Origin: an uncultured Catenibacterium sp.
Lineage (GTDB): Bacteria; Bacillota_I; Bacilli_A; Erysipelotrichales; Coprobacillaceae
Reading direction: 5' to 3'
Assembly (NCBI GenBank): GCA_900764725.1
Contig: CAAFPB010000092.1
Location: forward strand, 1-9,593
Length of the DNA stretch: 9,593 nt
Numbering within the stretch: the stretch's first letter is position 1; each line of letters begins with the position of its first letter. Below, one piece after another: positions 1 through 6,127 of the stretch. The position numbers were made by a program, and so were the translations under genes. The notes beneath the pieces are model-generated. The model saw nothing but the letters and a program-made list of their open reading frames with translations, had not been told where the DNA came from and made no database searches.

Positions 1-50
1 AAACTAGCAAAATAAGCTATTTACGCACTTTTCGACCAAATCATCCTAAT

Positions 51-85
51 AATAAAAAAATAAGCAACCAATACGGCTGCTTATT
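51..85 (-). terminator. Intrinsic terminator at the end of nfo
   Basis: Read on the minus strand, AATAAGCAGCC (85-75), a 5-base loop and GGTTGCTTATT (69-59) form an 11-bp stem with one G-U pair, followed by a T-rich run (58-51). The nfo stop codon TAA lies inside the 5' arm. It would end the cshB-nfo transcript. Bases 1-50 to its left hold nothing that I recognise. Confidence 0.8.
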
Positions 86-953
86 CAAACATTTCTTTTA
101 GACCTGGGTTGAATTCATGTTTCTTCAACATTTCAATCTCTTCTTTATAAGGTGCATTCTTTTCAATATAAGGTGTTTCTAAAATCTTAGGAACATCTTT
201 TAAGCGTTCATTAGATACAATAGAGTCTAATGTATCAAAGCCGATTGTCCCAAAGCCGATATTCTCATGTCTATCTTTATGAGAACCTTGTGGATTCTTA
301 GAATCATTGACATGAACAACTAATACCTTATTTAAACCAATCTTTTCATCTACTTCATCAAGAATGGCATCAAAATGAGAAATATCATAACCTGCATCAT
401 TTAAATGACATGTATCTAAACATAAGCCTAATAATTCAGGATAATCACAATGATCAATAATATAAGCTAATTGATCAAATGTTCTTCCTAGTTCAGTACC
501 TTTACCTGCCATTGTTTCTAACGCAATGTGTACCTTCTGTTCTGGCTTCATTGCTTCATTTAAACCAGATACAATCGCATCTAATCCTGCTTCATCTCCT
601 GCTTTTACATGAGCACCCGGATGAAGTACAAGTCTTGTAGCACCAATTTCATCACATCTTTCAATTTCCTGACGTAGGAAAGATATTGCAAGTTCTCTTG
701 TTTCAGGCTTGATTGTATTACCTAAATTAATAATATAAGGGGCATGAACAACAACCTTGTTCATATCTATTCCCTTTTCTTTCATTAATTCTTTGGCTTC
801 TTCTACACGTAATTCAGAAACAGGTTTACGTCTTGTATTCTGAGGCGCTCCTGTATAAAACATGAATGTATTGGCGTTATAGCTTAATGCTTCTTTCACA
901 CTTCCTAGAAGCATTTCCTTACCACCCATTGAGACATGTGAACCTATAATCAC
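81..953 (-). CDS. nfo: Endonuclease IV (AP endonuclease, family 2)
   Basis: This enzyme cleaves DNA 5' of abasic sites during base excision repair, using a trinuclear zinc centre in a TIM barrel. The 290-residue length is usual for the family. The expected metal ligands are all visible: H70, H111 (in HPGAH), E146 (in [10 protein letters not shown]), D180 and H183 (in LCLDTCH), H214 (in HVNDSKNP), D227 and H229 (in KDRHE), and E259 (in LET). The start is a GTG at 953-951 that shares GTGA with the helicase stop. A Shine-Dalgarno AAAGGGAG (969-962) sits 8 bases upstream; the nearby ATG (958-956) is out of frame. It is the second gene of a two-gene unit with the cshB-like helicase, as in B. subtilis (yqfR-yqfS, recalled from memory). 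The enzyme type is certain; the overlap suggests translational coupling. Confidence 0.97.
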   Translation of the reverse strand: MIIGSHVSMGGKEMLLGSVKEALSYNANTFMFYTGAPQNTRRKPVSELRVEEAKELMKEKGIDMNKVVVHAPYIINLGNTIKPETRELAISFLRQEIERCDEIGATRLVLHPGAHVKAGDEAGLDAIVSGLNEAMKPEQKVHIALETMAGKGTELGRTFDQLAYIIDHCDYPELLGLCLDTCHLNDAGYDISHFDAILDEVDEKIGLNKVLVVHVNDSKNPQGSHKDRHENIGFGTIGFDTLDSIVSNERLKDVPKILETPYIEKNAPYKEEIEMLKKHEFNPGLKEMFE

Positions 954-2323
954 TGCATGTTCTCCCTTTCACGTTTTTCTCTCTGTGCCTGTTTAGCACG
1001 TTCTTTTTTCTGTTTCTGGATATCTTTACGAATAATATCTCTTTTCTTCTTCTGGTAAATAGCCTGGATTTCTCTTTTTCTCTTCTTCTTATAACCAGGT
1101 TTAACCTTCTTAGGTCTCTTAATAATACGCTGAATTTCTTTTTCTAATTCAGACTGTGGCGCATTTCTATTTTTACGCTTATTACGTGTCTTGGCATCAG
1201 TTAATACACCATTACGGATTTCTTTTACTTCAAAGTGAATACCCTTCTTTTCAAGTGATTCAACCATCTGCTGATTAGATGAATCATACATAGAATAACA
1301 TTCACCCTTATACTTACCACGACCACATCTACCAGATCTATGGATATAGAAGTCTCTTTCTGTTGGAAATTCCATATTAATTACATGAGATACACCATCA
1401 ATATCAATACCTCTAGCCGCAATATCTGTAGCCACAATGTACTGATATTCATTATTGTTGATACGTCTCATCATCTGTTTACGTTCACGTGGTTCTAGGT
1501 CACCATGAATTTCACCTACACGATAACCATCACTTCTTAACTGATCTGATAGCTTAGTGGCTTCTGTTCTTTTGTTACAGAAGATTAAACAGATATATGG
1601 ATCAATAATATCCATGATATTCTTTAATACTGTATAACGGTCATGATGCTTTGTATGAATTAAGTAATGTTTTGTATTGTCTGTTGTTTTCTTATGAGCA
1701 TCAATCTGTACTAATTCTGGCGCATTCATATATTTTCTTAAGAATGGCCATAAATGTTCAGGAATAGTTGCTGAGAATACAAGCATCTGTAAGTCTTCTC
1801 TCATCTTAGCTAATACTGCATCTAAGTCTTCAAGATAACCATATTCTAACGTCATATCTGCTTCATCGACCACAAATGTCTTAGCTGTAGTGATGATTAA
1901 AGCCTGTTCATTTAAAGATAAGTCTTTAATACGTCCTGGTGTACCAATAACGATATGTGGCTGTGTAGATAGCTTATTAATAGCTTTCTGTTTATCAGAG
2001 CCACCAATCACTAGTGAGATTCTTAAATCAGGGTTTTCTTTCTTAAATTCCTTTGCATTTTCATAGATCTGATGTGCAAGTTCTCTAGTAGGAGTTGTAA
2101 TAACTGCCTGTACATAGTCTGCGCTTGTATCAATACGATCAATGATAGGAATTAAGAATGAATGTGTTTTACCAGTACCTGTCTGTGAGATACCAATAAT
2201 ATCTTTATTCTTATAAACAAGGGGGATCACCTTATCCTGGATAGGTGTTGGTGAAGTGAAATGTATGTTGTTTAAAGTCTTTTTTACATAATCATTAAAT
2301 TGAAATTTGTCAAATAAATCCAT
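950..2323 (-). CDS. cshB: DEAD-box ATP-dependent RNA helicase, CshB-like
   Basis: This is an RNA-unwinding ATPase of the kind that acts in ribosome assembly, mRNA turnover and cold adaptation. All core motifs are present: Q motif (about 6-29), motif I SQTGTGKT (46-53), Ia PTREL (78-82), GG (107-108), Ib TPGR (128-131), II DEAD (153-156), III SAT (184-186), IV LIFCNKR (246-252), [12 protein letters not shown] (298-308) and [11 protein letters not shown] (328-336). After about residue 377 a strongly basic tail follows (34 Lys/Arg among the last 80 residues), probably an RNA-binding extension. At 457 residues it is close to Bacillus CshB. The ATG start has AAAGGAGG (2340-2333) 9 bases upstream. 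It is transcribed divergently from ispH and overlaps nfo by 4 bases. The CshB assignment rests mainly on its place beside nfo and ispH; other DEAD-box paralogues cannot be excluded from sequence alone. Confidence 0.9.
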   Translation of the reverse strand: MDLFDKFQFNDYVKKTLNNIHFTSPTPIQDKVIPLVYKNKDIIGISQTGTGKTHSFLIPIIDRIDTSADYVQAVITTPTRELAHQIYENAKEFKKENPDLRISLVIGGSDKQKAINKLSTQPHIVIGTPGRIKDLSLNEQALIITTAKTFVVDEADMTLEYGYLEDLDAVLAKMREDLQMLVFSATIPEHLWPFLRKYMNAPELVQIDAHKKTTDNTKHYLIHTKHHDRYTVLKNIMDIIDPYICLIFCNKRTEATKLSDQLRSDGYRVGEIHGDLEPRERKQMMRRINNNEYQYIVATDIAARGIDIDGVSHVINMEFPTERDFYIHRSGRCGRGKYKGECYSMYDSSNQQMVESLEKKGIHFEVKEIRNGVLTDAKTRNKRKNRNAPQSELEKEIQRIIKRPKKVKPGYKKKRKREIQAIYQKKKRDIIRKDIQKQKKERAKQAQREKRERENMQ

Positions 2324-2350
2324 TATAATTCGCCTCCTTTAGCGTCTATT

Positions 2351-2378
2351 ATCATACCATGATTTGAAAAAAAAACAA
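2351..2378 (-). promoter_or_regulatory. Probable promoter of cshB-nfo
   Basis: On the minus strand, TTGTTT (2378-2373) and TATGAT (2356-2351) are 16 bases apart, and the -10 is preceded by TGG, giving an extended -10. Transcription would start near 2344, about 20 bases before the ATG, leaving room for the Shine-Dalgarno sequence. The -35 is weak, with three matches to consensus. The site was read by eye only. Confidence 0.5.
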
Positions 2379-2393
2379 ATCTAATCTCACTTA

Positions 2394-2402
2394 TGTTAGA
2401 AT
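2394..2402 (+). promoter_or_regulatory. Possible extended -10 promoter of ispH
   Basis: TGTTAGAAT (2394-2402) matches the TGnTANNNT extended -10 form. No good -35 lies at 16-18 bases; the A-rich stretch at 2367-2379 occupies that place. Transcription would begin near 2409, leaving a leader of about 13 bases that just holds the GAGGTG ribosome binding site. This is tentative. Confidence 0.35.
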
Positions 2403-2409
2403 TGTTTTT

Positions 2410-2415
2410 GAGGTG
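2410..2415 (+). promoter_or_regulatory. Ribosome binding site that fixes the ispH start
   Basis: GAGGTG (2410-2415) lies 6 bases before the ATG at 2422. The in-frame GTG at 2413-2415 is part of this site, so it cannot readily serve as the start codon. This supports the 303-residue form over a 306-residue one. Confidence 0.75.
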
Positions 2416-2421
2416 AAGAAT

Positions 2422-3333
2422 ATGAAGGTTACAGGAATTGTCCCTAGAGGATATTGTAAGGGTGTTATTCGTGCCATTAATATTGTGAAAGAGACAATAG
2501 AACAGCCAGGTCCTATTACAGTACTAGGTATGATTGTCCATAATCAGTTTATTGTGGATGCATTAAAGAAACGTGGTGCGATCACAATTGAGGATGCAAG
2601 TAAGACTAGAATGGAACTTCTAGATGAAATCAATGAAGGTACAGTCATTATTACAGCACATGGTGCAGGAGATTGTGTTATTGAGAAGGCAAAGAGTAAA
2701 GGACTCAATGTAGTGGATGCCACATGTTTAGATGTTATTAAGACACATACTCTTATTAAGGAACAATTAAAGCATGGTAAGGATGTTTTATATATAGGTA
2801 AGAAGAATCATCCTGAAGCTGAAGGTGCATTATTAATTGATCCTGAACACATTCACTTAATTACTTCTAAGAAAGATTTAAAGACATTGGATAAGGATAA
2901 ACATTATGTGATGACAAATCAGACAACTATGTCCCTTTATGATGTCTATGATTTATGTGAGTATGCGAAAGAGATATTAGATGTAGAGATCATGAAGGAA
3001 ACATGTTCTGCAACACAAATTAGACAAGAAGCGATTGCGCAAATGGATGAAGATATTGATTTAGTCATCATTGTAGGTGATCCTCATTCTAATAATACAA
3101 AGAAATTAGCTTCTATTAGTATGGATAAAGCACATAAAGAGACACATATGATTGGAAGTCTTGAAGAGTTAGATTTATCATGGCTTAAAGGAAAGAAACA
3201 TGTGGCAGTGAGTTCTGGAGCTTCTACACCTACTGTACTTACTAATCAGATTATTGATTTCTTGAAGCAGTATGATGAAAATAATCCAGATAGTTTTATT
3301 AAACCTGAAATACCTTATGAAAAGATGTTATAG
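2422..3333 (+). CDS. ispH: 4-hydroxy-3-methylbut-2-enyl diphosphate reductase
   Basis: IspH (LytB) carries out the last step of the MEP pathway, reducing HMBPP to IPP and DMAPP with an iron-sulfur cluster. Starting at ATG 2422 gives 303 residues and places the three cluster cysteines at C12 (PRGYC), C102 (DATC) and C195 (ETCSATQIRQ). Substrate-site residues are also present: H40 (GMIVHN), H80 (TAHG), H130 and E132 (NHPEAEG), T168-T169 (QTTMS), S223 and N225 (HSNNT), and S268 (SGASTP). The sequence resembles the Bacillus YqfP type (C-x-DV-x-KTH) more than the E. coli type. The residue after C102 is Leu where Pro is usual. The gene lies 9 bases before a HAD phosphatase on the same strand and diverges from cshB. 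It implies isoprenoid synthesis by the MEP pathway. The assignment is secure. Confidence 0.96.
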   Translation: MKVTGIVPRGYCKGVIRAINIVKETIEQPGPITVLGMIVHNQFIVDALKKRGAITIEDASKTRMELLDEINEGTVIITAHGAGDCVIEKAKSKGLNVVDATCLDVIKTHTLIKEQLKHGKDVLYIGKKNHPEAEGALLIDPEHIHLITSKKDLKTLDKDKHYVMTNQTTMSLYDVYDLCEYAKEILDVEIMKETCSATQIRQEAIAQMDEDIDLVIIVGDPHSNNTKKLASISMDKAHKETHMIGSLEELDLSWLKGKKHVAVSSGASTPTVLTNQIIDFLKQYDENNPDSFIKPEIPYEKML

Positions 3334-3342
3334 GAGAAGTAT

Positions 3343-4194
3343 ATGAGTAAGAAGATTATATTTTTTGATGTAGATGGAACTTTAGTAGATGTAAGACCAG
3401 TAAAGGAATGTATTCCTGAATCAACTATTCAGGCAGTACATGAGACACGTAGTAAAGGAAACTTATGTTATTTATGTACAGGACGTTCTCTTGCAGAAAT
3501 CTATCCTTATATTCTAGATGTAGGATTTGATGGCATTATTGGTGCTGGAGGCGGATTTGTACAGATAGGTGATGAGATGCTGTATCATAAGAAAGTCAGT
3601 GATGAAGATGTTCATCGTGTTGTAGACTTCTTTGAGACAAATCATTATGACTATTATTTAGAGTCTAATGGTGGTTTATTTGCCTCTAAAAACCTCATTA
3701 AAAGATTAGAAAGAATCATCTATGGTGATTTAGAAAATGATCCTGAAGCAAGAAGAAAGAAGGAAGAGGAACCAAGTCATTTTATTACTGCACTGATTGA
3801 AAATGAGAATATGTATAGAAGTGATGTGAATAAGATCTGTTTCTTAGAACATGAAAGTATTCCATTTGATGAGATCAAAAAGCAGTTTAGTGATGCATTC
3901 CAGGTTATACAATGTACTGTTCCTTCATTTGGTGATGCATCAGGCGAATTATCAGTAGCTAGAGTAAATAAGCATACTGCCATTGAAGCACTTATTAACC
4001 ACTTAGGTATTGATCAAAAAGATACATATGCTTATGGTGATGGAATGAATGATGCAGAAATGTTGACATTTGTAGCTCATGGTATTGCGGTCGGTAATGC
4101 GAAGGAAGGCTTAAAAGCAGTTGCGGATGAAGTATGTGATGATATTGCGAATGATGGTATTTATAAGAATATGAAAGAGCACGGATTAATCTAA
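3343..4194 (+). CDS. Cof-type HAD-superfamily (IIB) phosphatase
   Basis: This is a predicted cytoplasmic Mg-dependent phosphatase, probably acting on a sugar phosphate or another small phosphorylated metabolite; the substrate cannot be read from sequence. HAD motif I is FFDVDGTLVD with nucleophile D9 and acid/base D11; motif II is T46 in CTGRS; motif III is K210 in VNKHTAIEAL; motif IV is GDGMND (232-237) with D233 and D237. The long segment between motifs II and III (about 80-205) is the C2B cap typical of Cof/YbiV-like proteins. At 283 residues it has family length. The ATG lies 9 bases after the ispH stop, and its Shine-Dalgarno AGGAGA (3332-3337) overlaps that stop, so the two genes are probably cotranscribed and coupled. 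A link to isoprenoid metabolism is only suggested by position. The stop codon is inside the following terminator stem. Confidence 0.88.
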   Translation: MSKKIIFFDVDGTLVDVRPVKECIPESTIQAVHETRSKGNLCYLCTGRSLAEIYPYILDVGFDGIIGAGGGFVQIGDEMLYHKKVSDEDVHRVVDFFETNHYDYYLESNGGLFASKNLIKRLERIIYGDLENDPEARRKKEEEPSHFITALIENENMYRSDVNKICFLEHESIPFDEIKKQFSDAFQVIQCTVPSFGDASGELSVARVNKHTAIEALINHLGIDQKDTYAYGDGMNDAEMLTFVAHGIAVGNAKEGLKAVADEVCDDIANDGIYKNMKEHGLI

Positions 4195-4208
4195 TCCGTG
4201 CTCTTTTT
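4174..4208 (+). terminator. Terminator between convergent HAD and Nudix genes
   Basis: GAGCACGGATTA (4177-4188), loop ATC and TAATCCGTGCTC (4192-4203) form a perfect 12-bp stem. It extends to 15 bp with AAA (4174-4176) and TTT (4204-4206), and is followed by T's to 4208. The HAD stop TAA (4192-4194) is in the stem, and the Nudix stop (4209-4207) begins in the T run. On the plus strand it is a strong intrinsic terminator. On the minus strand the stem is the same but the T run is poorer, so it may act in both directions. Confidence 0.88.
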
Positions 4209-4665
4209 AGTATACTTCTTCTTTATATTCTACAAGTCCATCATTCTTATAGACTACTTTAGCATGATGATAATGTTCATCTTCCATCCAGTTTAAGAAA
4301 TGATAATCTGCTGGCCATTGTGGGTAAACTGGAATCATATCATCATCCACCCATTCAAGAACACCTTCATCACATTCCTTTAATGTACCTTCAAAGTCAT
4401 GACAAGAATAAACAAACATGCCTTCATCTTCACCATAATAAAGACCTGGGAATGTGACGTAACCGTGACATTTAATAGAATGCACTGTATAGCCTGTTTC
4501 TTCTAGTATTTCTCTTTTTACACATTCATCGGGTGATTCACCTGGTTCTAATTTACCACCTACACCAATCCATTTACCTTCATTGATATCTTTCTTCTTT
4601 TTAATGCGATGAAGTAGTAATGTTTTCCCATTTCTTTTTAAATAGGCAATTGTAGTGAGAATCAT
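4207..4665 (-). CDS. Nudix hydrolase, MutT/MutX-like
   Basis: This is a predicted Mg-dependent nucleoside-diphosphate-linked pyrophosphohydrolase. The Nudix box GX5EX7REUXEEXGU is complete at residues 37-59 (G37, E43, R51, E52, E55, E56, G58), preceded by KWIGVGGKLEPGESPDE. The 152-residue length and the tail of aromatic and acidic residues resemble Firmicute MutX-type 8-oxo-dGTP diphosphatases, a group proposed to clean oxidised nucleotides from the pool; the substrate is inferred from that likeness only. The start ATG lies 1 base after the yqfO stop, with AAGGAG inside the yqfO 3' end about 8 bases upstream, so it is translated from the yqfO transcript. It meets the HAD gene tail to tail. 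In B. subtilis I recall no Nudix gene at this place, so it may be an addition to the neighbourhood. Confidence 0.9.
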   Translation of the reverse strand: MILTTIAYLKRNGKTLLLHRIKKKKDINEGKWIGVGGKLEPGESPDECVKREILEETGYTVHSIKCHGYVTFPGLYYGEDEGMFVYSCHDFEGTLKECDEGVLEWVDDDMIPVYPQWPADYHFLNWMEDEHYHHAKVVYKNDGLVEYKEEVY

Positions 4666-4666
4666 T

Positions 4667-5410
4667 CTAATACTCCTTGAAATAACCTGGAGAAGTGGCT
4701 TCTACGATTTCACAATCTATTTCCTTCTCTAATAATTCTTTTAGTTTATGTACCATAATGACCTCTACATGATGTCCTACATCTACTAAAAGAATATTAT
4801 AATCTGTGGCTTTTAAACCACTATGATATTTTAAATCACCTGTGACATATGCATCCACCTGTGGAGCGACTTCATCTATTAAGTCTCCTCCAGAACCACC
4901 ACAGATCCCTACTGTAGACACTTCTTTTACATGACCGGCATAACTAATTGTTGGGAGATTAAATGTCTTCTTCACATAATCTAAGAATTCATACATACCC
5001 ATAGTATCTGGAAGTACACCTTTCTTACTAATATTAGATTCATCTGCATCCTCAATATTTAAACAACCCAATACTTCCATCAGCCATCTATTCATAGAAA
5101 TCTTATCTAAAGATGTATGAGCACTATAGACAACTATATTATGTTTAAGTGCCTGTTCAATAAACTGTCCTACAGGTGTTGTAGTATCTAAAGTCAATGT
5201 ATTAAATAAGAATGGATGATGCGTAATCAACATCTGACATCCTGAATCAATCGTTTCCTGTAGAGTTTGTAAATCTGCATCTAAACCAATCATGATTTTA
5301 TTCACTTCAGTATGAATATTACCTGCCTGTAATCCACAATGATCCCAATCCTCTTGACAGCTTAAAGGATAATGAGATTCCATGATTTTAATAATCTGTT
5401 CTGCTTTCAT
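4667..5410 (-). CDS. Nif3-like dinuclear metal-centre protein (YqfO family, short form)
   Basis: This member of the NIF3/YbgI/YqfO family is often annotated as GTP cyclohydrolase I type 2; the real activity is unsettled. Probable metal ligands are H64 and H65 (ITHHPFLF), D102 (HTSLD), and H213 and E216 (DVGHHVE). I place the start at ATG 5410 (247 residues, MKAEQIIKIM) because AAGGTG (5422-5417) lies 6 bases upstream. The in-frame ATG at 5431 has no ribosome binding site and lies at or before the predicted transcription start (about 5427). The length matches the short YbgI form; B. subtilis YqfO is about 370 residues with an inserted middle domain, which is missing here. It follows trmK, as in Bacillus, but is separated from it by a terminator and has its own promoter. 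It leads into the Nudix gene with a 1-base gap. Confidence 0.88.
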   Translation of the reverse strand: MKAEQIIKIMESHYPLSCQEDWDHCGLQAGNIHTEVNKIMIGLDADLQTLQETIDSGCQMLITHHPFLFNTLTLDTTTPVGQFIEQALKHNIVVYSAHTSLDKISMNRWLMEVLGCLNIEDADESNISKKGVLPDTMGMYEFLDYVKKTFNLPTISYAGHVKEVSTVGICGGSGGDLIDEVAPQVDAYVTGDLKYHSGLKATDYNILLVDVGHHVEVIMVHKLKELLEKEIDCEIVEATSPGYFKEY

Positions 5411-5416
5411 AAATAT

Positions 5417-5422
5417 CACCTT
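5417..5422 (-). promoter_or_regulatory. Ribosome binding site that fixes the yqfO-like start
   Basis: AAGGTG (5422-5417 on the minus strand) is 6 bases before the ATG at 5410-5408. It supports a start seven codons inside the longest open frame. Confidence 0.7.
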
Positions 5423-5433
5423 CCATTTCATCC

Positions 5434-5442
5434 ATTATAACA
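5434..5442 (-). promoter_or_regulatory. Extended -10 promoter of the yqfO-Nudix pair
   Basis: On the minus strand TGTTATAAT (5442-5434) is a perfect extended -10 (TGn plus TATAAT). No recognisable -35 is found at 16-18 bases, where the trmK terminator stem lies. Predicted transcription start is near 5427, giving a leader of about 17 bases that includes the ribosome binding site. Confidence 0.6.
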
Positions 5443-5469
5443 CAAAAAGAAGTACTTAGAGCACTTCTT
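5442..5469 (-). terminator. Intrinsic terminator of the glyS-dnaG-sigA-trmK operon
   Basis: On the minus strand AAGAAGTGC (5469-5461), loop TCTAA and GTACTTCTT (5455-5447) form a 9-bp stem with one G-U pair, followed by a T run reaching 5444. The trmK stop TAA is in the loop. The stem is AT-rich with few G-C pairs, so some readthrough into yqfO is possible. Its 3' end touches the extended -10 of the next gene. Confidence 0.7.
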
Positions 5470-6127
5470 CAATTAAGCTGATAGAATGTAATACTTTCGC
5501 ATACTTTTCATGTTCAGTATTTAATGATTCTAATATACGTTTGTATATATTAAGTTCTCTTTCCCACTTCTCAATAAAGAGAGGATCCTTCTGTTTTCTA
5601 AGGACTGGTCCAAAGAGAATATCTTTTTCATCTAATTCCTGATGACCTGTTTTTACAACCATGATTTCATAGATATGATGCGCATCTTTGACTAATGCTT
5701 CATCAATAATCTCTAGGTTATGATTCATTAAGTATTCTCTTAATAAATCAATGGCTGTATTAGCCTGTAAGAAGAGTATTTTATCTTTTACATAATCAAG
5801 ATGAGCATCAAGTATTTCACTCATCAATAAGCCACCCATACCACAGATAGAAATCATATCTACCTTTTTATCAATAATAGGATCTAATCCATTACCAAGT
5901 AATGGAATAACTTTGTTTTCAAGATGTAAAGACTGAATTGTTTCTTTAGAACTAGAGAGAGGTCCTTCCGCTACATCACATGCATAAGCTGATGTGATGA
6001 TGTTTTCATCAAGTAAAAAACAAGGCAGATAGGCATGATCAGTGCCGATATCTGCCAGGATAGTTCCTTGTTTATGTTCTTCAATCATCCAAGCAACTTT
6101 GCTTAGACGTTTTGAATGAAGCTTCAT
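5456..6127 (-). CDS. trmK: tRNA (adenine(22)-N1)-methyltransferase
   Basis: TrmK is a SAM-dependent enzyme that makes m1A22 in the D-arm of certain tRNAs, mainly in Gram-positive bacteria. The Rossmann SAM motif ADIGTDHAYLP is at residues 25-35, the second-strand acidic motif ACDVAEGPL at 49-57, and the diagnostic ISICGMGGLLM at 92-102. The C-terminal third (about 170-223) is helical and charged, as expected for the tRNA-binding coiled-coil part. At 223 residues it has family length. In the motif usually read as LQPN, this protein has LQAN (120-123). The start ATG shares one base with the sigA stop (TAATG, 6129-6125). The nearest purine-rich site (AAAGGA in the sigA end) is about 15 bases away, too far for normal use, so coupled reinitiation after sigA is likely. 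The position after sigA matches B. subtilis, where only cccA intervenes. Confidence 0.93.
   Translation of the reverse strand: MKLHSKRLSKVAWMIEEHKQGTILADIGTDHAYLPCFLLDENIITSAYACDVAEGPLSSSKETIQSLHLENKVIPLLGNGLDPIIDKKVDMISICGMGGLLMSEILDAHLDYVKDKILFLQANTAIDLLREYLMNHNLEIIDEALVKDAHHIYEIMVVKTGHQELDEKDILFGPVLRKQKDPLFIEKWERELNIYKRILESLNTEHEKYAKVLHSISLIEEVL

Noticed and set aside
1..22. Weak hairpin (TAGC ... GCTA with flanking A and T runs)
   Set aside because: It has only 4 good pairs plus a bulge, in AT-rich sequence at the very edge of the window. That is too weak to call a terminator.
2322..2327. TATAAT on the minus strand overlapping the cshB start codon
   Set aside because: A promoter here would start transcription inside the gene. 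The site is better explained as the spacer between the ribosome binding site and ATG.
2413..2415. GTG as the ispH start
   Set aside because: This GTG is part of the Shine-Dalgarno sequence of the ATG at 2422. The ATG also places the first cluster cysteine at residue 12, as in E. coli IspH.
3777..3983. Minus-strand open frame of 68 codons
   Set aside because: It lies inside the HAD phosphatase gene, which has all its motifs in the plus frame.
5429..5431. ATG at 5431 as the yqfO start
   Set aside because: It has no ribosome binding site and lies at or upstream of the predicted transcription start. The ATG at 5410 has AAGGTG at good spacing and gives the family-like N-terminus.
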